Assembly: GCA_963836405.1 (NCBI GenBank)
Contig: CAWIJL010000018.1
Location: 1-64,000, forward strand
Length of the DNA stretch: 64,000 nucleotides
Origin: CAWIJJ01 sp963836405
Lineage (GTDB): Bacteria > Acidobacteriota > Terriglobia > Bryobacterales > Bryobacteraceae
Direction of reading: 5' to 3'
Shown piece by piece: positions 55,402-63,998 of the stretch. The translations under genes and the position numbers were made by a program. Under the pieces are notes generated by a model. The model saw only the letters and a list, made by a program, of their open reading frames with translations. It had not been told where the DNA came from and did no database searches. How positions within the stretch are numbered: position 1 is the first letter of the stretch; every line of letters begins with the position of its first letter.

Positions 55402-56661
55402 TTACTCTCCTTCCGCAGCCGCGTCGCTTTCTCCGGCGAGCCTGCCCGCGGCCAGCAGCACGCCCGCCAGTACCACGCACAGCACGGGAACCACGTACAT
55501 CGCCTGATGGAGCCCGGCGGCGCGCGCGGCTTCGGTGATTTCAACAGCCCCGGCCCACCGCCGTGCCAGCCCATCGCTCAGACGCCCTGTCAGCAGCGGG
55601 CCGAAGGCTCCGCCGCAGAGATACATCGCCATCAGGTACACCCCCATGGCCGTGCCTCGCAGGGCAGGCGCGACCACGTCCTGGATGGCTGCATAGACAA
55701 GCCCGTAATACATCTGGAGCAACCCGTACGCTACCATCAACAGGGCGCAGCACGCAGCCGCGCGGCCGGCAGGCAGGCTCAGCGCGGCGAACCCCGCCGG
55801 CGCCGCCGCCAGGGCAGCCGTTCCGGCCAGAGCCAGCCGGGCGCGCGGGCCGCGGCCGCGGTCCCCCCAGGCGCCCGCCGCGAGCGCCCCCAGGATTCCG
55901 GCCACGCCCGACCCAACCCCCGACCAGACGCCCGCCTGCCCCACGTTCAGCCCGTGAAACCTGGTCAGAAAGGCCGCAATGAAGCTCGAAAAACTATACA
56001 AGATGAAGTTGACCACCGCGCCCGAAACCACGATCCAGCGGAAGGCCGGAATCCGCAGCAGGGAGAGCGCGCCCGGTTGGTTCCCGGCGGCCGGCCCCGT
56101 CTTGCGCGGCGGCTCCTCCAGCCACAGCACCGCGGGCAGCAGCACCAGGGCAGGCAAGGCCGCCGCTGCCAGGGCCAGACGCCAGCCGTAGGCTTGCGCC
56201 AGCGGTCCGGTCACCGCGAAGCTCAGCATGACGCCGACCGGCACCGCCAGCATGAAACCCGCCATGGCGCGCGCCCGCCTGCCGGTCGCCACCACGTCGC
56301 CGATCCAGCTTGTGGCGGCCGGCGCGCAGGCCGACTCCCCGATCCCCACCCCAACCCGAGTGGCTACCAGCATGGCGTAGTTCACAGCCAGCCCGCCCAA
56401 AGCTGTCAGGCCTGCCCAGACCGCGATGGCGCCCGCCAGCAGCCGTTTCCGGCTGCCGCGGTCCGCCATCCGGCCGAGCGGCAAACCGGACACGGCATAC
56501 ACGATCGTGAAGAGTGTAGGAATCGCGCCCAGCGCGGTATCGGAGAGCTGAAAATCGCGGCGTAGCGGTTCGAAAACTGCGCCCAGCGCCTGGCGGTCGT
56601 AGATATTGAGGACGTTGACCAGAAAAAGAACGGCCAGTGATGGCCCGGGCTTGGGTCTCAC
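55402..56661 (-). CDS. MFS transporter, spinster-like
   Basis: The 419-residue permease has 12 predicted helices and MFS loop motifs: GRMADRGSRKRL after helix 2, a Gly-rich helix 4 region RVGVGIGESACAPA, and GRLSDGLARRW after the last third. The first helix with NIYDRQALG resembles the Spns (spinster) branch. Substrates could be sphingolipid-like, drugs or sugars; unknown here. The start is GTG 56661, 15 bp after the toastrack gene. Confidence 0.9.
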   Translation of the reverse strand: MRPKPGPSLAVLFLVNVLNIYDRQALGAVFEPLRRDFQLSDTALGAIPTLFTIVYAVSGLPLGRMADRGSRKRLLAGAIAVWAGLTALGGLAVNYAMLVATRVGVGIGESACAPAATSWIGDVVATGRRARAMAGFMLAVPVGVMLSFAVTGPLAQAYGWRLALAAAALPALVLLPAVLWLEEPPRKTGPAAGNQPGALSLLRIPAFRWIVVSGAVVNFILYSFSSFIAAFLTRFHGLNVGQAGVWSGVGSGVAGILGALAAGAWGDRGRGPRARLALAGTAALAAAPAGFAALSLPAGRAAACCALLMVAYGLLQMYYGLVYAAIQDVVAPALRGTAMGVYLMAMYLCGGAFGPLLTGRLSDGLARRWAGAVEITEAARAAGLHQAMYVVPVLCVVLAGVLLAAGRLAGESDAAAEGE

Positions 56662-56676
56662 TGGCCGCTTATGCTA

Positions 56677-58098
56677 TCACATCTTTACTTCGGCATCCTT
56701 CAGGTTCTTGGGCACGCGCGGTGTCCTCGGCGGCGCAGGCGCGTCCGGCACTCCCATCTCGCTTGCCGCCCCGCCTTCACGGCGGACGGTCACCGATCCC
56801 CGGCTTGCCGTCAGCCGTACCGGCGGACCGTCACCGACTTTTCCGGTGAGCGTGGCGGTACGGTCCTGCCGCTCCTGCTGGATCTGCGGCCCGAACTCGT
56901 TCGTGGCCTCGCCCTTTTCCGCCGTGGCCTGAAGGTCGAAGGTGGCCTTTTCCGGCAGCACCAGCACGATGCGTCCCACACCCGAGCGGGCCGTGATCGC
57001 GGAGATTGGAAGCGCCGGCTGCAATTCCAGGTCGCCGCGTTCCGTCTCGATTTCCGCTCCCTGGCTGAAGTCCTGGATCTTGATGTCGCGGGAACGCGCC
57101 ACCAGCCGCAGCGGGCCGACAATCCCGCTGCCCGTGATTTCGCTCAGGTCCATGGTCAGCCGCCCGGGAATCGCTTCGGCGTGAACTTCCGTGTTGCGCG
57201 ATCCTTCGAACTGCAGCGGCTTGGCCAGGTTCTTGAACTCGAGCGTTCCGCTGTAAGTGCCGGAAAGCGTCACCTGGCCGCGGATGTTCTCGAGATCCAC
57301 ATCCGTGCCGCGCGAACCCTGCAAATCCATGCGGCCCTTGACGTCGGTGGCGCGTATCAGCTCGCTGCGGTTGATGTCCAGCCGCACGTTGCCGCCCAGC
57401 CGCGCGAGCCGCACATCCGCCCGGTCGGCCGCCAGTTCCACGTCTCCGTTGACGTCCGTCACTTCATAATCCGCCGTCCGGCCCTGTGCTTCGATGGCGA
57501 TGTTCCGCGGGACCGTCACCTCGATATCGTCGGCGATGCGCTGGCTGTCCGGCACCCGGTCCTGGTTGGTGCGTATCAGCAGCCGGTCCCCCTGCGGCAC
57601 GATTTCCACCGGAGTCCTATCGTTGCTCTGGTCGGCTTCCTTCCGCGCCCATGCGCGAATCGTTTTGCGGCCCGTGACCACCACTTCCTGCGTGTCCGCT
57701 CCCACGATCTTGATGTTGCCCCGCGGGTTCTCGAAAGTGATCCTGGTCATGCCCGCCGCCGCGGCCCTGGCTTCCACCGGATAGTCGAACTGCTCGCCGA
57801 ACATCTCCAGGCCCCCGGTGGTGAATCGAATCCCGCGTTCGCGCGCCTGCCACACGCCCGTTCCGAAGATGCAGATCAGCACGATCAGCGCGATTTCACC
57901 GCCCGAGAAACTGGACCACTGCCGGTTCCGCCAGACCGCCACTTCAACCAGCCGCAGCAGCCCCCAGGCGATCAGCAGAAAAGGCCAGTACTGCGCCACG
58001 ATGTCGAAAACCGGCGCCTGCGGATGAAGGTTCCGCCAGAGGAACAGGCCGCCGATCACGAGCAGCAAGATGGGTCCGGTAAATGAGCGCCTTCTCAT
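56677..58098 (-). CDS. Membrane-anchored toastrack (DUF4097/LiaF-like) protein
   Basis: The 473-residue protein starts with LiaI/LiaF-type membrane helices (~8-25, ~37-52, ~68-80) and then a long right-handed beta domain with short repeated turns (NPRGNIKIVGADTQEVVVTG, ADYEVTDVNGDVELAADRADVRLARLGGNVRLDIN) of the DUF4097 kind. These are envelope-stress proteins that sense or buffer membrane damage. ATG 58098 overlaps the LiaI-like gene by 4 bp. It belongs to the ECF sigma cassette upstream. Confidence 0.9.
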   Translation of the reverse strand: MRRRSFTGPILLLVIGGLFLWRNLHPQAPVFDIVAQYWPFLLIAWGLLRLVEVAVWRNRQWSSFSGGEIALIVLICIFGTGVWQARERGIRFTTGGLEMFGEQFDYPVEARAAAAGMTRITFENPRGNIKIVGADTQEVVVTGRKTIRAWARKEADQSNDRTPVEIVPQGDRLLIRTNQDRVPDSQRIADDIEVTVPRNIAIEAQGRTADYEVTDVNGDVELAADRADVRLARLGGNVRLDINRSELIRATDVKGRMDLQGSRGTDVDLENIRGQVTLSGTYSGTLEFKNLAKPLQFEGSRNTEVHAEAIPGRLTMDLSEITGSGIVGPLRLVARSRDIKIQDFSQGAEIETERGDLELQPALPISAITARSGVGRIVLVLPEKATFDLQATAEKGEATNEFGPQIQQERQDRTATLTGKVGDGPPVRLTASRGSVTVRREGGAASEMGVPDAPAPPRTPRVPKNLKDAEVKM

Positions 58099-58463
58099 AC
58101 GTTTTCTCCCGTGGTGCCAGTCTCCGGGTCGCGCGGGGCCGTGGTGCCGAAGCCACCCCGCGCCGCCGGTCCCGGAGACGCCGTGGGAGGCGTCCCGGGA
58201 TACGGCGTCTGGCGGTACGTACCCGGACCCGGAGGCGCGGTGGGCGGGTAGTACACCTGCTGCGGCGGCGGCGGGAAAGGCGGAGGTGCTTCCGTGCCTC
58301 GCCCCAGCAGCGTCATCAGTCCGAACACGATCAACAGCACGGGCCAGGTCTCGCTGAACCGGTACTGCGTAAAGTTGTTGAGCGCGAACAACGTTCCGAC
58401 CGTAATCAGGGTGACCGGACCGCGGACCGATCGGGCCATCGAGTGGTGGTTATTGCCCCTCAT
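58095..58463 (-). CDS. LiaI-like small membrane protein with a Pro-rich tail
   Basis: ATG 58463 is chosen because AGGAGGAA precedes it with 8-base spacing. The 122-residue protein has two short membrane helices (~20-32 and ~42-55; GPVTLITVGTLFALNNF, TWPVLLIVFGLMTLLG) and a cytosolic tail dominated by Pro, Gly and Tyr. LiaI-LiaF-like domains of this sort join membrane-stress responses. It overlaps the gene before it by 14 bp and the next one by 4 bp. Confidence 0.85.
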   Translation of the reverse strand: MRGNNHHSMARSVRGPVTLITVGTLFALNNFTQYRFSETWPVLLIVFGLMTLLGRGTEAPPPFPPPPQQVYYPPTAPPGPGTYRQTPYPGTPPTASPGPAARGGFGTTAPRDPETGTTGENV

Positions 58464-59130
58464 GGCGCACTTCCTCCTGCGCCGCCGCTGGAGCGGTGAA
58501 CCGGTTATAGAGCAGGTACGCACCCGCCGCAATCAGCAGCACCGGCCAGAAGCGGGCCACATATACGAAATCGAGCAGGTTCAGGGTGTGCAACAGCATG
58601 AGAATGCCGAGCAGCATCAGCGCGATGCCCGCCACCGGAACCTGGTCGTTCCGCCCGCGCAGGTTTAACAGGCTGGAATACTCGTCCACCGGCTCGCCGT
58701 TGCGCCGCTTGCGCGCCGTATGGTAAGCCTCGAAAGCCATGTAGAACATCCACACGGCAACCAGCATCCCGAACAGCGGCTCCAGCCCGCGAGTGGCGCT
58801 CGAGTCGATGATGCTCACCAGGATGCCGAAGATGACCGCGTGCACGAGACCTTTGGCGTACTGGCCGTTGTAGATGGCGCCAACGCCGGGAATCCAGCCA
58901 AGGAAAAAGGCCAGCCCGGGGGAGACGTCCGCATACACATACGTCGTGTGAGGCGCACCTGGCCCCGGTACGGGCGGCGCATAGCCCCCCGGCCCGGGCG
59001 CGGGAGCGGGCGCATGCTCCGCGCAATAAACGGTTCCGTAAGCATCCCGGCGGCATTGGTCGCAGAGGGGCTTGCCGCAGCTCCGGCAGTAGGCGGTAGC
59101 CGGTATTTCTGGATGGTTTTGGCAGTTCAT
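58450..59130 (-). CDS. B-box zinc-binding membrane protein (LiaI/TM2-like)
   Basis: The 226-residue protein starts MNCQNHPEIPATAYC with a B-box-type zinc region (Cys3, His6, Cys15, Cys18, Cys23, Cys26, Cys36, His39), a Pro/Gly-rich linker, then membrane helices (~70-88, ~93-110, ~118-135, ~170-190, ~198-212). It probably senses or anchors components of the envelope response. It lies 10 bp after the anti-sigma gene. I infer involvement in the sigma cassette from position only. Confidence 0.85.
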   Translation of the reverse strand: MNCQNHPEIPATAYCRSCGKPLCDQCRRDAYGTVYCAEHAPAPAPGPGGYAPPVPGPGAPHTTYVYADVSPGLAFFLGWIPGVGAIYNGQYAKGLVHAVIFGILVSIIDSSATRGLEPLFGMLVAVWMFYMAFEAYHTARKRRNGEPVDEYSSLLNLRGRNDQVPVAGIALMLLGILMLLHTLNLLDFVYVARFWPVLLIAAGAYLLYNRFTAPAAAQEEVRHEGQ

Positions 59131-59140
59131 AACGTATCCC

Positions 59141-59776
59141 TCAATGTGAAACCGGCGGATTAGTCGAAGTTGGCGCTCCGCCGGGTGGTGCTGAAGACTG
59201 GTTCGGATCGGACTTAACCGGCAGTTTCCGCTCGTCGGTTTGTTTCGGAGCGGTTCCCTGCCTGCCTTCGTCCTGCTGCTGCCACTCGCGCAGCGTGCTT
59301 TGAATCTGGTACACGAACTTCAGGTTGTCGTAAAACTTCACGGTGCGGGCCCACGCCCGGACGGCACGATTTTCAAGTCCGGCCCAGACTTCGGCCGGCT
59401 TCAGGTCGGATGGTCGCAATTGACGTACCGGAACGATGAATTTCGCCAGCATGGAAAGCGAAAGAATGGTCATTGCCATACTCATCGCGAACTTCGGCTG
59501 TAGAATCGGACTCAGCAGCGAACCGAGCCAGCTCCGTTTCCTGGCGCCCTTCTCCTTCGTCCACGGCGCGTCGAACAGAATGCGCGTGATTAGTTCGGGG
59601 GGCGGTTCCACGTCCGCCACCCGTTCCATGAACGCCACGGCGGAGGCGCTGTCCCGCGCCAGTTCGGCACACGCCGGACATCCGGCCAGGTGACGCTCGA
59701 CTTCCGCCTTTTCGGCGGCGCCGAGTGTGCCGTCCACGTATTCGCAGATGAGGAGTTCAATCTCTGCGCAGTTCAT
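59141..59776 (-). CDS. Zinc-finger anti-sigma factor
   Basis: The 211-residue protein has the ZAS motif His-x3-Cys-x2-Cys (RHLAGCPAC, ~29-37), with Cys/His ligands earlier (NCAEIE...C), then one membrane helix (~95-115; FAMSMAMTILSLSMLAKFIV) and a Gln/Pro-rich exterior tail. It should hold the ECF sigma factor encoded just upstream until an envelope signal arrives. It overlaps that gene by 4 bp (ATGA). Confidence 0.92.
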   Translation of the reverse strand: MNCAEIELLICEYVDGTLGAAEKAEVERHLAGCPACAELARDSASAVAFMERVADVEPPPELITRILFDAPWTKEKGARKRSWLGSLLSPILQPKFAMSMAMTILSLSMLAKFIVPVRQLRPSDLKPAEVWAGLENRAVRAWARTVKFYDNLKFVYQIQSTLREWQQQDEGRQGTAPKQTDERKLPVKSDPNQSSAPPGGAPTSTNPPVSH

Positions 59777-60453
59777 ACCGCCAGCTTCTGCTTTCGCAGC
59801 AGGCGGGCCAACTCGGCCCGGCCACGGTTGATTCTCGACTTTACGGTCCCTTCGGGAATCGCCAGCACTTCGGCAATCTCCCGGTATTCCATTTCCTGCA
59901 AATCTCTCAGAATTACCGCCTCGCGCAGGTCCGGCGAGAGCTTCTGCAACGTCGCCTGCAGGATTTCGCTGGCCTCCCGGCCGGCTACGGCCGTATCCGG
60001 CCGCACCGACGCGGCCGCCCCGGCTTCCTCGAGCATCGGTAACTGCTCTTCGATCGAATCGGTTACCCGCTCCTGACGTGTGCGGCGATAGTGGTCGATC
60101 AAAAGGTTACGCGTGACGCGCGACAACCAGGTGGCGAACGAGCCTTCGTTCGACCGGAAACTCTTGACCGTGCGAAAAACCCGCAGGAACACTTCCTGCG
60201 TCAGGTCCTGCGCTTCCGTTCCGCTCCCTGTGAAGCGATAGCAGAGCGCATACACCCTCCGGGTGTGCAACCGGACCAGTTCCTCCCACGCGGTTTCGTC
60301 ACCGCGCAGGCACCGGGAAACGAGGCTGAAATCGGGGTCCAAGGTTCTTTCTAACAGATTCCGCGCCGCATGAACACCCACGTGGTGGTGTAAACCTTCG
60401 CTTCCGGCCACCTGATTCCCGAATTGTCCGAAAGCTATTGTCGCGGATGCCAT
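59773..60453 (-). CDS. ECF-type RNA polymerase sigma factor
   Basis: The protein has sigma-70 region 2 (DETAWEELVRLHTRRVYALCYRFTG, DLTQEVFLRVFR) and region 4 (LSPDLREAVILRDLQEMEYREIAEVLAIPEGTVKSRINRG). ATG 60453 gives 226 residues; the N-terminal ~37 are unusual, and TTG 60342 (TLDPDFSLVSRCL) would give a more typical start. It forms an operon with its anti-sigma and the toastrack, LiaI and B-box genes, and may extend to the MFS permease and ClC gene. It is cytoplasmic. Confidence 0.92.
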   Translation of the reverse strand: MASATIAFGQFGNQVAGSEGLHHHVGVHAARNLLERTLDPDFSLVSRCLRGDETAWEELVRLHTRRVYALCYRFTGSGTEAQDLTQEVFLRVFRTVKSFRSNEGSFATWLSRVTRNLLIDHYRRTRQERVTDSIEEQLPMLEEAGAAASVRPDTAVAGREASEILQATLQKLSPDLREAVILRDLQEMEYREIAEVLAIPEGTVKSRINRGRAELARLLRKQKLAV

Positions 60454-60457
60454 TGCA

Positions 60458-60498
60458 CTCGTTTCTTCCAACTTGAGAAACGAGGCTTTATCATGATA
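60458..60498. promoter_or_regulatory. Inverted repeat and palindrome between the sigma gene and the flippase-like gene
   Basis: CTCGTTTCT (60458-60466) pairs exactly with AGAAACGAG (60476-60484) around a 9-base loop, and the palindrome TATCATGATA lies at 60489-60498. Both sit in the 73-bp divergent space, so they may control one or both genes. Confidence 0.5.
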
Positions 60499-60526
60499 GG
60501 TTCAATTTTTCCGGTATGCTACGGTT

Positions 60527-61597
60527 TTGAAGGATCCCCGGCCGGAGGAGTCGAGAATTCGCCGCCATACCTGGAAATGGTTCGCCGGATGCGTCCTGGC
60601 AGCCGCCGCCCTCCTCTGGTATTTCTACACGCAGTTGTCCGCCCGGGGCTTCGACTGGCAGGTGGTTCGGACGGGACTGGGACGCCTGGACTGGCGCTGG
60701 GTGACCCTGGCTGTCGTGCTGATTTACGCCACCTACTACGGCCGCGCCGTCCGGTGGGCCGTTTTTCTCAAACCGCTGAAACCCAAGCCTTCCATCCGCA
60801 ATGTGCTGGCTGCCACCGTGATCGGGTTCACCGCCATCACGCTGTTCGGCCGCCCGGGCGAGTTCGTCCGCCCCTACCTGGTGGCGCGAAAGGAGCAGGT
60901 CTCCGTCACCTCGCAGCTCGCCGCCTGGCTGCTGGAGCGCATGTTCGACCTGCTCATGGCCCTGCTCGTTTTTGCGTTCGCGCTCACCCGCGTGCAAGCC
61001 TCCGGCCTCCAGGTTGGCCCGCAACTCGCCTGGATACTCGAGATTGGCGGCAAAGTGGTGGGCGCGGCCTGCTTCCTGGTCCTGCTCATCCTCCTTTCCG
61101 TCCGGCACTTCGCCGACCCGCTAAAGCGCTGGCTGCTGCGCCTGCTACAGTTCCTGCCCGAATCCCGGCATGGCAAGGTGGAAAGGTTCGTCACATCGTT
61201 CGCCGAGGGCGCCGCCTCCACCCGCAGCGATACCGCGCTCTTGCTGGTGCTGGTATATTCGATTATCGAGTGGCTTCTGGTGGCGGCCTGCTACTGGTGC
61301 CTGGTCCGGGCGCTGGCAGGACTGATCCCGTTCGGATTGGTGGACGTTCTGATTTTCATGGGATTCGTGTCGTTCGGCTCGGTGGTTCAGATTCCCGGGA
61401 TCGGCGGCGGAATGCAGGTGGTGGCGGTTCTGGTGCTCACCGAATTGTTCGGCGTGCGTTTCGAACTGGCCACTTTTTTCGCTGTTCTCATCTGGCTTAC
61501 TACGTTCGTAGCGATTGTCCCGGCGGGGATTCTGTGGGCCGTGCGGGACGGTCTGAAATGGCGCAACCTGCGCCGCATCGGGCAGGAGGCTTCTTAA
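60527..61597 (+). CDS. Lysylphosphatidylglycerol-synthase-TM-like flippase/membrane protein (UPF0104)
   Basis: The 356-residue protein starts at TTG 60527, as no ATG precedes the first helix. It has about eight helices and UPF0104/LPG-synthase-TM motifs: TLFGRPGEFVRPYLVARKE, the Glu/Arg pair in LLERMFDLLM, and PGIGGGMQVVAVLVLTELFG. The LPG synthase TM part flips aminoacylated lipids; stand-alone members are likely glycolipid transporters. It ends one base before nrdR, so the two are co-transcribed. Confidence 0.88.
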   Translation: MKDPRPEESRIRRHTWKWFAGCVLAAAALLWYFYTQLSARGFDWQVVRTGLGRLDWRWVTLAVVLIYATYYGRAVRWAVFLKPLKPKPSIRNVLAATVIGFTAITLFGRPGEFVRPYLVARKEQVSVTSQLAAWLLERMFDLLMALLVFAFALTRVQASGLQVGPQLAWILEIGGKVVGAACFLVLLILLSVRHFADPLKRWLLRLLQFLPESRHGKVERFVTSFAEGAASTRSDTALLLVLVYSIIEWLLVAACYWCLVRALAGLIPFGLVDVLIFMGFVSFGSVVQIPGIGGGMQVVAVLVLTELFGVRFELATFFAVLIWLTTFVAIVPAGILWAVRDGLKWRNLRRIGQEAS

Positions 61598-62059
61598 GTG
61601 AAGTGTCCATTTTGCAACCACATGCAGGATAAAGTGGTGGACTCCCGGGAGACCAAAGAGGGAGACACCATCCGGCGCCGGCGCGAGTGCCTCGGTTGTG
61701 AACGCCGTTTCACTACCTACGAGCGGATCGACGAGGTTCCCTACATGGTGGTGAAGAAGGATGGCCGCCGCGAAAAATTCGACCGGCAAAAAGTCTTGGG
61801 CGGGCTCCTCAAGGCGTGCGAGAAACGTCCGGTCAGTATGGCGCGGCTTTCCGACCTGGTCAACCGGGTTGAATCCAAGGTCAGCGACTCGCCGGACCGG
61901 GAAATATCTACTATCGAGATAGGAGAGTTTCTCATGGACAACCTCCGGGAGCTCGATAAGATCGCATACGTACGGTTTGCGTCCGTGTATCGGGACTTCC
62001 AGGACGAAGAGGCATTCTATAATGAGCTCAAGAACCTGATGCGTCAGAAAACTACCTGA
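61598..62059 (+). CDS. nrdR: Transcriptional repressor of ribonucleotide reductase genes
   Basis: The 153-residue protein has the NrdR zinc ribbon (CPFCNHMQDKVVDSR ... CLGCERRFTTYER) and an ATP-cone (VVKKDGRREKFDRQKVLGGLLKACEKRPVS), and the expected tail YRDFQDEEAFYNEL. NrdR senses dATP/ATP and represses nrd genes. GTG 61598 is the start, immediately after the preceding stop. It is cytoplasmic. Confidence 0.97.
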   Translation: MKCPFCNHMQDKVVDSRETKEGDTIRRRRECLGCERRFTTYERIDEVPYMVVKKDGRREKFDRQKVLGGLLKACEKRPVSMARLSDLVNRVESKVSDSPDREISTIEIGEFLMDNLRELDKIAYVRFASVYRDFQDEEAFYNELKNLMRQKTT

Positions 62060-62135
62060 CTCGAATTGGCCTCTTTGCGCCCCGGCGCGAAACTCTGTAA
62101 CCTAAACAGATTCAAAGCATCTCATAAAATAGAGC

Positions 62136-62164
62136 TTAACTTTGCTGGGGAATGATGGTATTAT
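62136..62164 (+). promoter_or_regulatory. Candidate promoter of the primary sigma gene
   Basis: TTAACT (62136-62141) and TATTAT (62159-62164) have a 17-base spacer. The leader to GTG 62316 is about 145 bases and otherwise gene-free. Confidence 0.5.
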
Positions 62165-62315
62165 CAGTCGAAAGTCGAACCCCGGAATGCGGCAGCCGAT
62201 CTTTCCAAACCTTCGGGCCGGACCAGCAATCCGTTTCTTTTTCAAGCAATAATCCCATTTCCCAGAGATTCGAGATGAAGTCGAGTCTTGTGTCCCGTGG
62301 GGGAGGTGAGTCTTA

Positions 62316-63845
62316 GTGGACCAATTCGAAGATCAATTTTTGGCGGATAACCCCGAAACCCTGGGCCTCACCTTCGAGGAGGACGCGAAGTTCTTCGATC
62401 CGGAGGCGGCGCAGGAAGCGGACTTCCTACATCCTACACCCGTAGAGGAGTCGATATACACCGACGACCCGGTCCGCGTGTATCTGCGCGAAATGGGGGC
62501 TGTTCCGCTACTCACCCGCGAAGGCGAGGTCGATCTGGCGCGCCGCATGGAGCGCGGTAAACTTCGGATGCAGAAGGCGATCAGCCGTTCCGCCCTGGTG
62601 CAGGGCGTGGTGGTTGAACTGGCCGAGGCCGTAAAACGGGCCACCCTCGAATTGGAGACGATGGTCGATTTGGGAGACGTGGAGGAAGGGTCTCCCGCCG
62701 ATTTGAAAGTTCGCAGCGACGCCACCCGCCATTTTGCCGATGTCGCGGCGCTGCACAAAAAGCTGCAACAACTGGAAGACAAGGTCGAAGCCACCCCGGT
62801 GGCCAACAAGAAGCCCCGCAAGCGCCTTTGCGCCAAGCTCAACCGGGCCAAAGTGGAAACCTCCCTGGCGATTCGCCGGGTTCCTTTCAAGGTTAACAAA
62901 TGGAAGGAGTTTTCCCGCGAGATCGAACGCGCCGTGGAGGAGATCAGCCATCTCGACAGCGAGATCAAGAAGCTGGAAATCCGCAACAATCCACTGCAGC
63001 AGACCCGCGTCCGCGAACTGAAGCGCGAGATCCGCAAACGCGAAACCATCGCGGGCGCCTCGCTGCCGGAGCTCCGGCATAGCCTTACCGTCATTCGCCA
63101 CGGAGAAGCCGAAGCCGAACGCGCCAAGAAGGATCTGGTGGAAGCCAACCTAAGACTGGTGGTTTCGGTGGCGAAGAAGTACGTCAACCGCGGCCTGCAC
63201 TTGCTGGACCTCATTCAGGAGGGCAACATCGGGCTGATGCGCGCCGCCGATAAGTTCGAGTACCGCCGCGGCTACAAGTTCTCCACCTATGCCACCTGGT
63301 GGATCCGCCAGGCCATCACCCGCGCCATCGCCGATCAATCGCGCACCATCCGCATCCCGGTGCACATGAACGAGAGCATGAACAAGTTCCTGCGCGCCAC
63401 GCGTGAGCTCGAAAAGGAACTCGGCCGTACTCCTACGAATGACGAAATTGGGCGGCGCATGGACATCCCGGTCGAAAAGGTCCAGAAGCTCAAGACCATT
63501 TCCCGCGACCCGGTTTCGCTCGAAACTCCCGTCGGGCGCGACGGCGAATCCGCTTTGGGCGACCTCATCGAGGACCGTTGGGTCGGCTCCCCGGTGGATG
63601 CGGTGATCGAGTCCAACGTTCGCGACGAAACCGCAGGTATCCTCAAAACGCTCTCCCCCAAGGAAGAGAAGGTGATCCGGATGCGCTTCGGAATCGGCTG
63701 CGAGCGGGAGCACACCCTCGAGGAAATCGGCCAGGAGTTCGACGTGACGCGCGAACGCATCCGGCAGATCGAGGCGAAGGCTCTGCGGCAGTTACGCGCC
63801 CCCGAGCGCGCCCGCCGCTTGCGCGCCCTGATGGCCGCCCGTTAA
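62316..63845 (+). CDS. rpoD: Primary (RpoD-like) RNA polymerase sigma factor
   Basis: The 509-residue protein has regions 1.2 (DDPVRVYLREMGAVPLLTREGE), a helical non-conserved segment (~130-260), 2 (LRLVVSVAKKYVNRGLHLLDLIQEGN, YATWWIRQAI), 3 (RIPVHMNESMNKFLR) and 4 (LTPKEEKVIRMRFGIG-like, TLEEIGQEFDVTRERIRQIEAKAL). Region 1.1, which blocks free sigma from DNA, is absent; only about 45 acidic residues precede region 1.2. GTG 62316 is the start; GGAGG lies 9 bases upstream. Confidence 0.97.
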   Translation: MDQFEDQFLADNPETLGLTFEEDAKFFDPEAAQEADFLHPTPVEESIYTDDPVRVYLREMGAVPLLTREGEVDLARRMERGKLRMQKAISRSALVQGVVVELAEAVKRATLELETMVDLGDVEEGSPADLKVRSDATRHFADVAALHKKLQQLEDKVEATPVANKKPRKRLCAKLNRAKVETSLAIRRVPFKVNKWKEFSREIERAVEEISHLDSEIKKLEIRNNPLQQTRVRELKREIRKRETIAGASLPELRHSLTVIRHGEAEAERAKKDLVEANLRLVVSVAKKYVNRGLHLLDLIQEGNIGLMRAADKFEYRRGYKFSTYATWWIRQAITRAIADQSRTIRIPVHMNESMNKFLRATRELEKELGRTPTNDEIGRRMDIPVEKVQKLKTISRDPVSLETPVGRDGESALGDLIEDRWVGSPVDAVIESNVRDETAGILKTLSPKEEKVIRMRFGIGCEREHTLEEIGQEFDVTRERIRQIEAKALRQLRAPERARRLRALMAAR

Positions 63846-63890
63846 GAACGACGCACTGCTCATCAGGGCCGGGAATTTCGGGCGGCCAGC

Positions 63891-63998
63891 TTATCCCTGC
63901 GGCCGGTTCTTGGCCTGTTCCATGGCGATCTGGTTGATGTGCGACAGCGCTTTCGACCCGCTGGCGCCTTCAATCGCCTTCAACGCTATGTCCTGGAC
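63891..63998 (-). CDS. C-terminal fragment of an unidentified protein at the right edge
   Basis: A minus-strand frame of 35 residues, reading VQDIALKAIEGASGSK to QAKNRPQG and stopping at TAA 63893-63891, continues beyond the window. It looks coding (helical, charged, no repeats). I cannot name the family. It converges with rpoD with 45 bp between stops. Confidence 0.5.
   Translation of the reverse strand, partial: VQDIALKAIEGASGSKALSHINQIAMEQAKNRPQG

Noticed and set aside
62316..63845. Absence of sigma region 1.1 in the primary sigma factor
   Set aside because: Considered as an anomaly, but primary sigma factors with shortened N-termini occur in several phyla, so it is not reported as novel.
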